Below are positions 15,381-23,767 of a stretch of DNA of 32,900 nt, one piece after another. Position numbers and translations under genes: made by a program. The notes beneath the pieces are model-generated. The model saw only the letters and a list, made by a program, of their open reading frames with translations, ran no database searches and was not told where the DNA came from. Numbering within the stretch: position 1 is the stretch's first letter; each line of letters begins with the position of its first letter. This DNA comes from an uncultured Bacilli bacterium. Lineage in GTDB: Bacteria > Bacillota_I > Bacilli_A > RF39 > UBA660. The stretch covers positions 1-32,900 of the forward strand of contig CAKPJE010000003.1 of assembly GCA_934162555.1 (NCBI GenBank). The letters are read 5' to 3'.

Positions 15381-15775
15381 TTACATTCCTCTTCCGTATT
15401 TACAATGTTTAATTTATAGTCATAGATTCTACCATTTTCAATTATTTCAACATAAGAGTTATCATAATCTATTTTTACTCTATCTTCTTGATTACATATA
15501 TCTTTATCTATATATCCGTCTTTTAGTAATTTTCTTAAAGATAATTTATATGAAGTTTCAGAATTTAATTCATTACTTTTAGGAAATTCAGATGTTCCTT
15601 TTTTATCATTAAGCCATCTTTCTCCACTTGTTAAAAAACTTTGTTTTTGTGTTTCATAGGCTTTCAAACGCATGTTGTGAATAATATTATCAAAGATAAC
15701 AAATCCAATTGTTCCAATTAATCCAAGTATTATTATTGTAGCTAGTAATTCAATTACCGTAAACCCTTTTTTCAT
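15377..15775 (-). CDS. Type IV pilin-like / pseudopilin protein
   Basis: A 132-residue protein with a textbook class III signal: MKKGFTVIELLATIIILGLI, prepilin peptidase cleavage expected between Gly4 and Phe5, with Glu9 at mature position 5 followed by a 20-residue hydrophobic helix. The globular part is small, with two Cys late in the chain (DICNQ, EEECK). No other pilus, ATPase or peptidase genes are nearby. It is tightly linked to RNA-modification genes: its TGA stop overlaps the next ATG. It could be a ComGC-like competence pilin or a surface pilin. AAGAGG precedes the ATG. Confidence 0.82.
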   Translation of the reverse strand: MKKGFTVIELLATIIILGLIGTIGFVIFDNIIHNMRLKAYETQKQSFLTSGERWLNDKKGTSEFPKSNELNSETSYKLSLRKLLKDGYIDKDICNQEDRVKIDYDNSYVEIIENGRIYDYKLNIVNTEEECK

Positions 15776-15829
15776 AGAAACCTCTTTTCCTAATAAAATT
15801 ATATCACATTCTTATATGATTAACTAGAG

Positions 15830-16288
15830 TTATTTTAACTTTTCTATTATATATTTTTTCATATTCTCTTTTGACATATTAAATACTACACCTAATTCTG
15901 TATATAAATAATCTTCAGCTTTATTAAAATAATTATCATCCTTTTCACTTATTTTCTTTTTATTAATGATTCTTTCTCTATTTCTTAAATATGTTGTTTT
16001 TATTATTTTTACTAAATCATTTAAATTTCCTGTATCGAGTAATCTTTTATATTCATTTTCTATTTGTTTATCATCTTCTATTATTTCTATACTTTTCATG
16101 TTATCAATTAATTTATTCGCATCCTCTAAACTTATAATATTTCTTAACATTTTAGAATTAACTGGTACACTTATTTTTAATGTTTTATCATTTAATGGTC
16201 TTAAAATATAATAATCAGTACCCTTTATATATTTTTCTTTTACATCTTCTATAAGACATACATCTCTTTCATAAACTATATATTTCAT
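15830..16288 (-). CDS. CarD/CdnL-family RNA polymerase-binding regulator
   Basis: A 152-residue protein. The first 60 residues give the Tudor-like RNA polymerase-interacting domain (IVYERDVCLIEDVKEK, YYILRPLNDKTLKISVPVN, LRNIIS), and the rest is the helical domain (LNDLVKIIKTTYLRNRERII, NYFNKAEDYLYTELGVVFNM). Members modulate promoter opening through the beta subunit. The N-terminus is short: the usual F..GD.VVYP opening is cut to MKYIVYE. Start ATG 16288 has GGGAGG four bases away; the upstream ATG 16300 would overlap it. It is divergent from the cupin gene. Confidence 0.8.
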   Translation of the reverse strand: MKYIVYERDVCLIEDVKEKYIKGTDYYILRPLNDKTLKISVPVNSKMLRNIISLEDANKLIDNMKSIEIIEDDKQIENEYKRLLDTGNLNDLVKIIKTTYLRNRERIINKKKISEKDDNYFNKAEDYLYTELGVVFNMSKENMKKYIIEKLK

Positions 16289-16373
16289 AAATCCTCCCAT
16301 ATATATTTTACATGTTTTTTAATTTTTTTGTAAGTTTTTTCGTTTTACTTCATATGATATTTTGGGAGGAAAT

Positions 16374-16802
16374 ATGAATTTTGATAGATTTTATAATTAT
16401 AAAAGTTTAGAATTAAAAGATTATGGACCATATCCTTTTGTGTTTGATTTAGAAGAAATAACTGAAAAAAATAATTATTATAGAGTTGTTTTATGGACTG
16501 GTGAACATTTACAACTTACTTTAATGAGTATTCCTGTTAATAATGATATTGGTTTAGAAGTACATGATGTTGATCAATTTATTTACTTAGAAAAAGGTAA
16601 AGCTTTAGTTAGTATGGGATTTAGTAAAGATAATTTAAATATAAAAGAAGTAATAGATGATGGTTATGGTATTGTTATACCAGCTGGTACTTATCATAAT
16701 GTTACAAATATGGGTAATAAAGATTTAAAATTATATTCAATTTATGCTCCTAGTAACCATAAGAAAAATGTTATTCAGAAAACAAAATTAGATAAAGAAT
16801 AA
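16374..16802 (+). CDS. Cupin-domain protein
   Basis: A 142-residue single-cupin protein. Motif 1 is GLEVHDVDQFIYLEKG (G..xHxxDxxxxxxxG with metal-ligand His and Glu; the second His of the usual HxH is Asp), and motif 2 is GIVIPAGTYHNVTN (PxGxxH...N). The start ATG 16374 follows GGGAGG; the TTG at 16362 overlaps the Shine-Dalgarno and is not used. Such small cupins often bind Mn or Fe and may act as sugar isomerases, dioxygenases or sensors; no substrate can be read here. It stands alone, divergent from carD, with the glycosyltransferase downstream under its own promoter. Confidence 0.82.
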   Translation: MNFDRFYNYKSLELKDYGPYPFVFDLEEITEKNNYYRVVLWTGEHLQLTLMSIPVNNDIGLEVHDVDQFIYLEKGKALVSMGFSKDNLNIKEVIDDGYGIVIPAGTYHNVTNMGNKDLKLYSIYAPSNHKKNVIQKTKLDKE

Positions 16803-16819
16803 AACAAGTGTAAAGTAAT

Positions 16820-16847
16820 TTGTTTTATTTTTTATTTGTGCTATAAT
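16820..16847 (+). promoter_or_regulatory. Promoter of the glycosyltransferase
   Basis: TTGTTT (16820-16825), a 16-bp spacer ending TGTGC and TATAAT (16842-16847), 15 bases before the ATG. The TGTGC extended -10 compensates the poor -35. Confidence 0.6.
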
Positions 16848-16862
16848 GTAGTTGGAGGGATT

Positions 16863-17795
16863 ATGAAAAAATTAAGTATTGTTGTACCTTGTTACAACGA
16901 AGAAGAAGCTATACCTTATTTCTATGAAGAAATTAATAAGGTTAGTAAAGAAATGAAAAATGACTTTGAATTTATTTTTGTTAATGATGGTTCAAAGGAT
17001 AAGACTATTGATATTGTAAAAGATTTGAGTAAAAAAGATAAGAGAGTTAAATATATTCATTTTTCAAGAAATTTCGGTAAGGAAGCTGCTATGCTTGCTG
17101 GACTAGAACTTTCTAGTGGTGATTATGTTACTATAATGGATGCTGATTTACAAGATCCACCTAGTCTTCTTCCGGAAATGGTTAGATTAATTGAAGAAGA
17201 AGATTATGATTGTGTTGGCACTAGAAGGGTTACTAGAAAAGGAGAACCACCTATTAGAAGTTTCTTTGCTAGAATGTTTTATAAAATTATTAATAAAATG
17301 TCTAAGGTTGAAATGGTTGATGGTGCCAGAGATTTTAGATTAATGACTAGACAAATGGTTAATTCAATATTAGAGTTAAAGGAATATAATAGATATTCTA
17401 AAGGATTATTTAGTTTTGTTGGTTATAATACTAAATGGCTTGAATATGAGAATGTTGAAAGAGTTGCTGGTGAAACTAAATGGTCATTTTGGAAGTTGTT
17501 TGCATATGCAATTGAGGGTATTGTAGCATTTACTACTACTCCACTTACTATTGCTGCTTTCATGGGAATGTTATTTTGTTTTGTTTCATTTATAATGATT
17601 ATTGTTATAATTGTTAAAACTTTATGTTTTGGTGATCCTGTAAGTGGTTGGCCAAGCATGGCTTGTATTATATTCTTTGTAAGTGGTGTTCAATTATTCT
17701 GTATTGGTATCATTGGTGAATATTTATCTAAAACTTATTTAGAAACTAAAAAAAGACCTATTTATATTGTAAAAGAAACTAATATTAATAAGTAA
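16863..17795 (+). CDS. GtrB-like polyprenyl-phosphate glycosyltransferase (GT2)
   Basis: A membrane enzyme of about 310 residues expected to load a sugar on undecaprenyl phosphate. The N-terminal GT-A domain has LSIVVPCYNEEEAIPYFYEE, FIFVNDGSKD near 42, NFGKEAAMLAGLE near 72 and the metal-binding MDADLQDPP near 95; GARDFRLMTR near 158 is also typical of the GtrB/DPM1 group. Two C-terminal membrane helices (about 230-255 and 268-290) follow. ATG 16863 sits behind GGAGGG; upstream codons of the frame overlap the -10 region. It is transcribed alone and ends at a terminator shared with the convergent BspA-like gene. A partner GtrA flippase is not adjacent. It may supply sugar for surface glycosylation. 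Confidence 0.88.
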   Translation: MKKLSIVVPCYNEEEAIPYFYEEINKVSKEMKNDFEFIFVNDGSKDKTIDIVKDLSKKDKRVKYIHFSRNFGKEAAMLAGLELSSGDYVTIMDADLQDPPSLLPEMVRLIEEEDYDCVGTRRVTRKGEPPIRSFFARMFYKIINKMSKVEMVDGARDFRLMTRQMVNSILELKEYNRYSKGLFSFVGYNTKWLEYENVERVAGETKWSFWKLFAYAIEGIVAFTTTPLTIAAFMGMLFCFVSFIMIIVIIVKTLCFGDPVSGWPSMACIIFFVSGVQLFCIGIIGEYLSKTYLETKKRPIYIVKETNINK

Positions 17796-17820
17796 AAAAA
17801 GAGAAAAATTTCTCTTTTTT
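17795..17820. terminator. Bidirectional terminator between convergent genes
   Basis: AAAAAAGAGA and TCTCTTTTTT arms around AAAAATT, with T tracts on both strands, between the stops of the glycosyltransferase (17795) and the BspA-like protein (17820). Confidence 0.8.
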
Positions 17821-19634
17821 TATGATGTTGGAGCAGTAATTAATTTTCCTTTAATTAAAATGTTAGGATAATTTGCAACCATTGTATCAACAATACTTTC
17901 ATTCGAACTTGTATAATTGATAGTTATATGACCAGATTGAATATTAGAAAAACTTACATTATTTGTTCCGATATAATTAATTGTTGTAGTAAGTGATTTA
18001 AATTGAACATTTGTAATTATAGAGAGAGAGGAAGAGGAAAGATAAAACGTGCTAATATCAAGATTATTGATAGAAATGCACCCCTGAAACATATAACTCA
18101 TATTTGTTACGTTTGATATATTAAAAATGCTTAAGTCCAAGCTTGTTAAGGATGAACAGCCAGAAAACATATTATACATACTTGTCACATTTGAGGTATT
18201 AAAACTACTTAAATCTAAGCTTGTTAAGGATGAACAACCACCAAACATACGTTGCATATTTGTTACATTAGATGTATTAAAACTACTTAAATCCAAATTT
18301 GTTAAAGATGAACAATTATAAAACATATCATCCATATATGTTACATTAGACGTATTAAAACTACTTAAATCAAGACTCGTTAAGGATAAACAACCATTAA
18401 ACATATCACCCATATTCGTTACACTAGAAGTATTAAAACCATTTAAATCTAAACTTGTTAAGGATGAACAACCAACAAACATATACTCAACATGTGTTAC
18501 ATTTGATGTATTAAAATTACTTAAATCTAAATTTGTTAAGGATGAACAACTGTGAAACATATAACTCATATTTGTTACTTTTGAGGTATTGAAACCACTT
18601 AAATCTAATTTGACAATTTTATTTTCTAAACCATAACCATCATCTATTTGTTCATCTTCTTCATTAGCTAAAAGCATAATTCTAGATTCTGTATAACTAC
18701 TTCTCCCACCAGCGCTGCCTGTTTGAATAGGCATAAACATTGCTTTCATACTTGTAGTATAGGATGTGTTAAAGTTATTATTAAAATTAAGAATTTCTAA
18801 GTTGTTAAAATTACTAAACATAAACGAACAATCAATAGGTGCAAATATTGGTGCTTCACTTACTATGTATAAATTATATAATGCTTCGGTAATATCAGTA
18901 CTATCTTTTAATCCACTATCCACTAAATAAGCATATACTTTCTTCTTTTGTCCACTTATACCAGATACATCCCAACACATATTTGCATCATTACAAACAT
19001 CTGGTAAATTACTTAAATCATTTCCAAAGTTAATCATTCTTATATAAGGTCTATAATCATCATTCCAAAACTCTGTGCCATTATAAGCATGTGTACTAGG
19101 TACATAACTTACCCCATTCTTCATCATAGCATATTCACTTATCTGTACTGCACTCACTCTAATATTTGCTTCTAAATTAGATACATTTATAAACTTACTA
19201 TCTTCTATATCATCTATATATGGATTCCAGTACCAATATATAGTTAATGTTTCACTATTTGTTCCATTATTTTCTAAGAAACTATAATATTTATGTAATT
19301 CACTCTTATGATCTGATGTTGTATAAAACTTTAGGTTAGTTGGTAAATTAGTCCTTTCTATCTCTAAAGTTGCATATATATCTACTGTACTTCCACTTGC
19401 ATCCATCGTAACAGTAAATTCTCCACTATCTCCTGGATTTATTTTACCCAAATCTATTACCTTATTATTCCATACGCTATTATCACTATCTCTTAAAACA
19501 AATACTGCATTACCAGTACTACCCTTTATACTTCCATTTACTACTATTCTATAATAAGCTATTGATCCGACCAATAGAATTACAATACATATTATAGATA
19601 CCATAACTAAAATTAATTTTTTACTATTCTTCAT
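17820..19634 (-). CDS. BspA-like repeat surface protein (DUF285 type), copy 1
   Basis: A 604-residue exported protein. Residues 6-27 are a membrane/signal helix, followed by a beta-rich domain with GKINPGDSGEFTVTMDASGS, resembling the SipW-dependent TasA/camelysin-like start domains, then a linker with conserved YAMMKNG. From about 350 there are seven 26-residue repeats of the pattern LDLSSFNTSNVTxMxxMFxGCSSLTS, encoded by a 78-bp DNA period at about 18060-18610. An insert of about 45 residues (QTGSAGGRSSYTESRIMLLA...) breaks the array after its first degenerate unit. No LPXTG anchor is visible, so the N-terminal helix probably holds it. BspA-like proteins commonly bind host or microbial surfaces. 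It is a close paralogue of the protein at 31350. Confidence 0.88.
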   Translation of the reverse strand: MKNSKKLILVMVSIICIVILLVGSIAYYRIVVNGSIKGSTGNAVFVLRDSDNSVWNNKVIDLGKINPGDSGEFTVTMDASGSTVDIYATLEIERTNLPTNLKFYTTSDHKSELHKYYSFLENNGTNSETLTIYWYWNPYIDDIEDSKFINVSNLEANIRVSAVQISEYAMMKNGVSYVPSTHAYNGTEFWNDDYRPYIRMINFGNDLSNLPDVCNDANMCWDVSGISGQKKKVYAYLVDSGLKDSTDITEALYNLYIVSEAPIFAPIDCSFMFSNFNNLEILNFNNNFNTSYTTSMKAMFMPIQTGSAGGRSSYTESRIMLLANEEDEQIDDGYGLENKIVKLDLSGFNTSKVTNMSYMFHSCSSLTNLDLSNFNTSNVTHVEYMFVGCSSLTSLDLNGFNTSSVTNMGDMFNGCLSLTSLDLSSFNTSNVTYMDDMFYNCSSLTNLDLSSFNTSNVTNMQRMFGGCSSLTSLDLSSFNTSNVTSMYNMFSGCSSLTSLDLSIFNISNVTNMSYMFQGCISINNLDISTFYLSSSSLSIITNVQFKSLTTTINYIGTNNVSFSNIQSGHITINYTSSNESIVDTMVANYPNILIKGKLITAPTS

Positions 19635-19800
19635 ACATTACATCCTTTCTTTATTTTTTTACTACTAAAAAATGGATCAGTATCTATGTATTTTCTCATC
19701 CCAATAAAGTTATCAACAAAAATTTTATTTTTTCTATTTTTTAGTAATACATGTATGTATGTATTAGTGCTTTCATGTTATCAACAAACCTTTCCTTACT
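19635..19800 (-). promoter_or_regulatory. Long 5' leader of BspA-like copy 1
   Basis: A leader of about 165 nt between the promoter and ATG 19634 (AAAGGATG as Shine-Dalgarno). It contains a 12-bp direct repeat TTTGTTGATAAC (19777-19788 and 19709-19720) on either side of a hairpin with arms TAATACAT / ATGTATTA (19745-19766). No known riboswitch is recognised. Confidence 0.45.
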
Positions 19801-19806
19801 CTATTA

Positions 19807-19835
19807 ATTTTACTATACTTATTAACAAAATTCAA
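19807..19835 (-). promoter_or_regulatory. Promoter of BspA-like copy 1
   Basis: TTGAAT (19830-19835), a 17-bp spacer and TAAAAT (19807-19812). Confidence 0.55.
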
Positions 19836-19841
19836 TACTTT

Positions 19842-19871
19842 AAAAAAAATAATCATATTTTTATGATTATT
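19842..19871 (-). terminator. Second terminator before the BspA-like promoter
   Basis: AATAATCATA (19862-19871) / TATGATTATT (19848-19857) arms and eight T on the minus strand. It backs up the small RNA terminator upstream. Confidence 0.7.
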
Positions 19872-19921
19872 CATTTACACAAACAAAAAATTATATAAAT
19901 ATACTTTTGCGACAAAAAATC

Positions 19922-19948
19922 AAAAAAACTAGAGTTTTGCTCTCTAGT
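19922..19948 (-). terminator. Terminator of the repeat small RNA
   Basis: Stem ACTAGAG / CTCTAGT, 7-nt loop, seven T on the minus strand. Confidence 0.8.
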
Positions 19949-19952
19949 CTAA

Positions 19953-20020
19953 CTTTTTTCGTTTCCTGTTATGGTCGGAATCACCACTTTTTTCGTTTCC
20001 TGTTATGGTCGGAATCACCG
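19953..20020 (-). repeat. Two tandem 34-bp units
   Basis: Units 19953-19986 and 19987-20020 are identical except for the last base on the plus strand (A versus G). A third start CTTTTTT is seen at 20021. Confidence 0.95.
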
Positions 20021-20053
20021 CTTTTTTGATAGTGATATAAAATCACTAAAACA

Positions 20054-20082
20054 ATAATACTATATTTATACCATTATGTCAA
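20054..20082 (-). promoter_or_regulatory. Promoter of the repeat small RNA
   Basis: TTGACA (20077-20082), a 17-bp spacer and TATTAT (20054-20059): a near-perfect consensus promoter in a gap with no downstream ORF. Predicted start 20047-20048. Confidence 0.8.
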
Positions 20083-20092
20083 TCTAAACATG

Positions 20093-20115
20093 AAAAAAAC
20101 TAGAAAATCTAGTTT
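20093..20115 (-). terminator. rpoC terminator
   Basis: Arms AAACTAGA / TCTAGTTT overlapping the rpoC TAA, 3-nt loop, then T7. Confidence 0.8.
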
Positions 20116-23100
20116 AATCCATTAATTGTTGTTCTAATACATCCAAAGGTTCAGTATCAATAACATCATTTGCTAAAGTATAATTAACATCTTTATACTT
20201 CTTACAACCAGTACCTGCAGGTATTAATTTACCAATTATAACATTCTCTTTCAAACCATTTAAATGATCTACCTTACCATGTATAGCAGCATCAGTTAAG
20301 ATTCTTGTAGTTTCTTGGAATGATGCAGCAGATAAGAATGAATCAGTCTCAAGAGAAGCCTTAGTAATACCAAGTAATACAGGTCTACCAGTAGCTGGTA
20401 CCTTACCCTCTAAGATAAAGTTTTTATTAGTATTAGTAAATTCATTGATATTTACCATAGTACCAGGTAAGAATAAAGTATCACCACTATTGATTATTTT
20501 GATTTTTGAAATCATCCTCTTAGCCATTATCTCAACGTGTTTATCACTTATATCAATACCCTGTGAACGATAAACCTTTTGAATCTCTAACAAAATATAA
20601 TTTTGAACAGTAATAGGATCTGTTACAGTTAATAATTCCTTAGGTGAAATAGCACCATGTGTTAATCTTTGACCAGCTTTAACTTCTTCATTAACACTAA
20701 CAGCAAGCTTAGCGCCATAATTAGAAGTATGTTCTCTCTTATCAGCATCATTAACAACAGTAATAACCCATTTACCACCATCATCCTCAATTTTAGTTAC
20801 AACACCATTAATCTCAGAAATAGTAGCTTTTCCTTTAGGAATTCTAGCTTCAAACAATTCTTGAACACGAGGTAAACCTTGTGTAATATCATCTCCGCCA
20901 GCAACACCACCAGTATTAAAGTTTTTCATAGTAAGCTGAGTACCAGGTTCACCAATAGATTGAGCAGCCATAATACCAACTGCCTCACCAGTTTCAACAA
21001 TTGAACCAGTAGCAAGGTTACGACCATAACACATACGACAAACACCATGATCTGATTTACAAGTTAAAACAGTACGAATTGAAATTTCTTCAATACCTGC
21101 CTTACAAATTTTATCAGCAAGTTGTTCAGTAATATATGTATTTCTTTCACAAATAATTTCTTTTGTAGTTGGATCAATAACATTCTTAGCAGTATATCTA
21201 CCAGAAATACGTTCTTTAAATGATTCAACAACAGTACCATCATTTTCATTAACAAATGCACGAACAAGCATACCCTGATCAGTACCACAATCATCATCAC
21301 GAACAATAATATCTTGTACAACATCAACAAGTCTTCTTGTTAAATAACCAGCATCCGCAGTCTTAAGGGCAGTATCAACCGCACCTTTACGAGTACCATG
21401 GGTTGAAATAAAGAACTCAGATATTGAAACACCCTCACTAAATGATGAAACAACCGGTATTTCTACTTGACCACCAGATGGGTTTGTAAATAATCCACGC
21501 ATACCACACAACTGAGTATGAGAATTAATATCACCACGAGCCTTAGAATCCATCATTAAGTATATAGGATTTGGATTTGGATTATTCTTTAAATCATTCT
21601 CAACTGTTTCCTTTAATTCAGCTTGAATTTCAGCTTTAGCCTTTGTCCAAGTTTCAATTACCTTATTATATCTCTCTTCATCAGTTATTAAACCTCTCTT
21701 AAACTGTTTATTAATTGTATCAACAGTAGCTTGTGAAGATGCAATTATTTCAGGCTTTTTAACACTTTCTACAACATCACTAATAGCAATAGAAATACCA
21801 GAAAGTGCAGAATGTTTAAATCCTAAATCCTTTAATTTATCAAGCATAACTGAAGTTTCAGTAGTTGCATATCTCTTATATATTTGGGCGATTAATTTTC
21901 CCAAAACACCCTTATTAAATGCCTTAGTAATCTCCATATTCTCAATAGCTTCCTTAATATTAGTACCTCTACTTAAGAAGAACTTACTAGGAGTCATATT
22001 TTCAATATTTTCTGTACTACCCTCATTTATATATTGGTAACTATCAGGGAATATCTCATTAAAAATTATCTTACCAGCTGTAGTAACCAAATATTTATCC
22101 ATATATTCCTCAGGGAATAATTTATGTTTAAATGATTTAGTAGGAACAGCAATTCTAGTATGTAAAGTAATCTCTCTTCTTTCATACGCCATAAGTACAG
22201 CATCAGGACTCTTAAATACTCTACCTTCACCTTCAAGACCTTTTTTCTCAATAGATAAATAGTAGTTACCTAAAACCATATCCTGTCCTGGTGTAACAAT
22301 TGGTTTTCCATCTTTTGGAGATAGAATATTATTTGCACCTAACATCAAAATTCTAGCCTCTGCTTGTGCTTCTTCAGAAATTGGTAAGTGAACAGCCATT
22401 TGGTCACCATCGAAGTCAGCATTAAATGCCGTACAAACAAGTGGATGAAGTCTAATTACCTTACCACCAATTAATTTAGGTTCAAATGCCTGAATACCAA
22501 GTCTATGAAGTGTAGGAGCACGGTTTAACATAACAGGATGTTCTTTCATCTTTTCTTCAACAATGTCCCATACTCTAGGATCTTTATTATCAATCATTTT
22601 TTTAGCAGCTTTAATATTAGAAGCTAACTCTTTAGTTACTAAACCATTTATAACATGTGGTTTAAATAACTCAAGGGCCATATCTTTAGGAATACCACAT
22701 TCGTACATCTTTAATGATGGACCAACTACGATAACAGATCTACCAGAATAGTCAACACGTTTACCTAATAAGTTTTGACGGAAACGACCTTGTTTACCTT
22801 TTAACATACTAGATAAAGACTTAAGTGGTCTATTACCAGCACCTGTTATATTTCTTCCTCTTCTACCATTATCAAATAAAGCATCAACAGCTTCTTGAAG
22901 CATACGTTTTTCATTTTGAATAATAATAGAAGGAGCACCTAATTCCATTAATTTTTTAAGTCTATTATTACGATTTATAACTCTTCTATATAAATCATTT
23001 AAATCAGAAGTTGCAAACCTACCACCATCAAGTTGTAACATTGGTCTTAAATCAGGAGGGATTACAGGTAAAGCATCAAGAATCATCCAAGATGGTTCAT

Positions 23101-23767
23101 TTCCTGATTCTAAAAAGGCATTTAAAACATCTAATCTTTTAATTAATCTTACTCTCTTTTGACTAGCTGAATCTTTAATAGACGCTATTTCTTCTTTAAT
23201 ATTTTCAACTTCTTGTTTGATATCAACTTGCAAAAGTAATTCTTTAATTGCTTCAGCACCCATACCAACTCTAAATGAGTTACCATATTTTTCATAATAA
23301 GCTCTATATTCCTTATCTGAAATAGTTTGTTTTTTCTCAAGTGGAGCACTTCCTGGATCAAGTACAACATATGATACGAAGTATAAAACTTCTTCTAGAT
23401 CTCTAGGTGACATATCAAGAACAAGACCCATTCTTGATGGCACACCTTTAAAGAACCAAATGTGAGAAACAGGAGTTGCAAGTTCAATGTGTCCCATTCT
23501 TTCACGTCTAACTTTAGCACGTGTTACTTCAACTCCACATTTATCACAAACGATATTTTTATATCTTAATCTTTTATATTTACCACAAGAACATTCAAAA
23601 TCCTTAGTTGGACCAAATATTTTTTCACAGAACAAACCATCTCTTTCAGGTTTTAAAGTACGATAGTTAATTGTTTCTGCTTTTTTTACTTCGCCATAAG
23701 ACCAAGCTCTTATTTTTTCTGGGGAAGCTATGGAAATTCTTATACCCTCAAAATCATTAACATCCAT
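20114..23767 (-). CDS. rpoC: RNA polymerase beta' subunit
   Basis: The 1217-residue beta' subunit, normal length for Bacillota. N-terminal zinc site CSCGKYKRLRYKNIVCDKCG near 58-80, active-site NADFDGDQMAVH near 450 with the three Mg-binding Asp, a second Cys cluster CKSDHGVCRMCYG, bridge/trigger segments (THGTRKGAVDTALKTADAGY and GIMAAQSIGEPGTQLTMKNF) and GGDDITQGLPRVQELFEAR near the end. The start codon overlaps the rpoB stop (TAATG) with GGGGAG upstream. It is followed by a terminator. No split or insertion is seen. Confidence 0.98.
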   Translation of the reverse strand: MDVNDFEGIRISIASPEKIRAWSYGEVKKAETINYRTLKPERDGLFCEKIFGPTKDFECSCGKYKRLRYKNIVCDKCGVEVTRAKVRRERMGHIELATPVSHIWFFKGVPSRMGLVLDMSPRDLEEVLYFVSYVVLDPGSAPLEKKQTISDKEYRAYYEKYGNSFRVGMGAEAIKELLLQVDIKQEVENIKEEIASIKDSASQKRVRLIKRLDVLNAFLESGNEPSWMILDALPVIPPDLRPMLQLDGGRFATSDLNDLYRRVINRNNRLKKLMELGAPSIIIQNEKRMLQEAVDALFDNGRRGRNITGAGNRPLKSLSSMLKGKQGRFRQNLLGKRVDYSGRSVIVVGPSLKMYECGIPKDMALELFKPHVINGLVTKELASNIKAAKKMIDNKDPRVWDIVEEKMKEHPVMLNRAPTLHRLGIQAFEPKLIGGKVIRLHPLVCTAFNADFDGDQMAVHLPISEEAQAEARILMLGANNILSPKDGKPIVTPGQDMVLGNYYLSIEKKGLEGEGRVFKSPDAVLMAYERREITLHTRIAVPTKSFKHKLFPEEYMDKYLVTTAGKIIFNEIFPDSYQYINEGSTENIENMTPSKFFLSRGTNIKEAIENMEITKAFNKGVLGKLIAQIYKRYATTETSVMLDKLKDLGFKHSALSGISIAISDVVESVKKPEIIASSQATVDTINKQFKRGLITDEERYNKVIETWTKAKAEIQAELKETVENDLKNNPNPNPIYLMMDSKARGDINSHTQLCGMRGLFTNPSGGQVEIPVVSSFSEGVSISEFFISTHGTRKGAVDTALKTADAGYLTRRLVDVVQDIIVRDDDCGTDQGMLVRAFVNENDGTVVESFKERISGRYTAKNVIDPTTKEIICERNTYITEQLADKICKAGIEEISIRTVLTCKSDHGVCRMCYGRNLATGSIVETGEAVGIMAAQSIGEPGTQLTMKNFNTGGVAGGDDITQGLPRVQELFEARIPKGKATISEINGVVTKIEDDGGKWVITVVNDADKREHTSNYGAKLAVSVNEEVKAGQRLTHGAISPKELLTVTDPITVQNYILLEIQKVYRSQGIDISDKHVEIMAKRMISKIKIINSGDTLFLPGTMVNINEFTNTNKNFILEGKVPATGRPVLLGITKASLETDSFLSAASFQETTRILTDAAIHGKVDHLNGLKENVIIGKLIPAGTGCKKYKDVNYTLANDVIDTEPLDVLEQQLMD

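Larger units (their letters stand above)
19922..20048 (-). ncRNA. Probable small RNA built of two 34-nt tandem repeats
   Basis: Flanked by a consensus promoter and a strong terminator, with no ORF of note. From the 5' end: a 7-bp hairpin TAGTGAT / ATCACTA at the very start (20030-20048), two head-to-tail copies of a 34-nt unit (20020-19987 and 19986-19953, differing only at the first base), and a terminator stem ACTAGAG / CTCTAGT with T7. Each unit contains GGTGATTCCGACC and AACAGGAAACG plus an A-rich linker. Total about 125 nt. It follows rpoC but has its own promoter. Short TTCC/GGAA pairing is possible inside a unit. The family is not recognised; regulatory RNA or protein decoy are possibilities. 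Confidence 0.65.

Noticed and set aside
18040..18620. CRISPR-like regular repeats
   Set aside because: The 78-bp period is in frame with 26-residue protein repeats of a BspA-like gene and has no spacers.
19733..19770. Short ORF MKALIHTYMYY in the BspA-like leader
   Set aside because: Only 11 codons, Shine-Dalgarno 12 bases away, and it lies on the hairpin; no sign of coding.
19953..20020. Complementarity of the 34-nt unit to the rplK leader (CGACCAT with ATGGTCG)
   Set aside because: Only seven bases match, as expected by chance in a window of this size.
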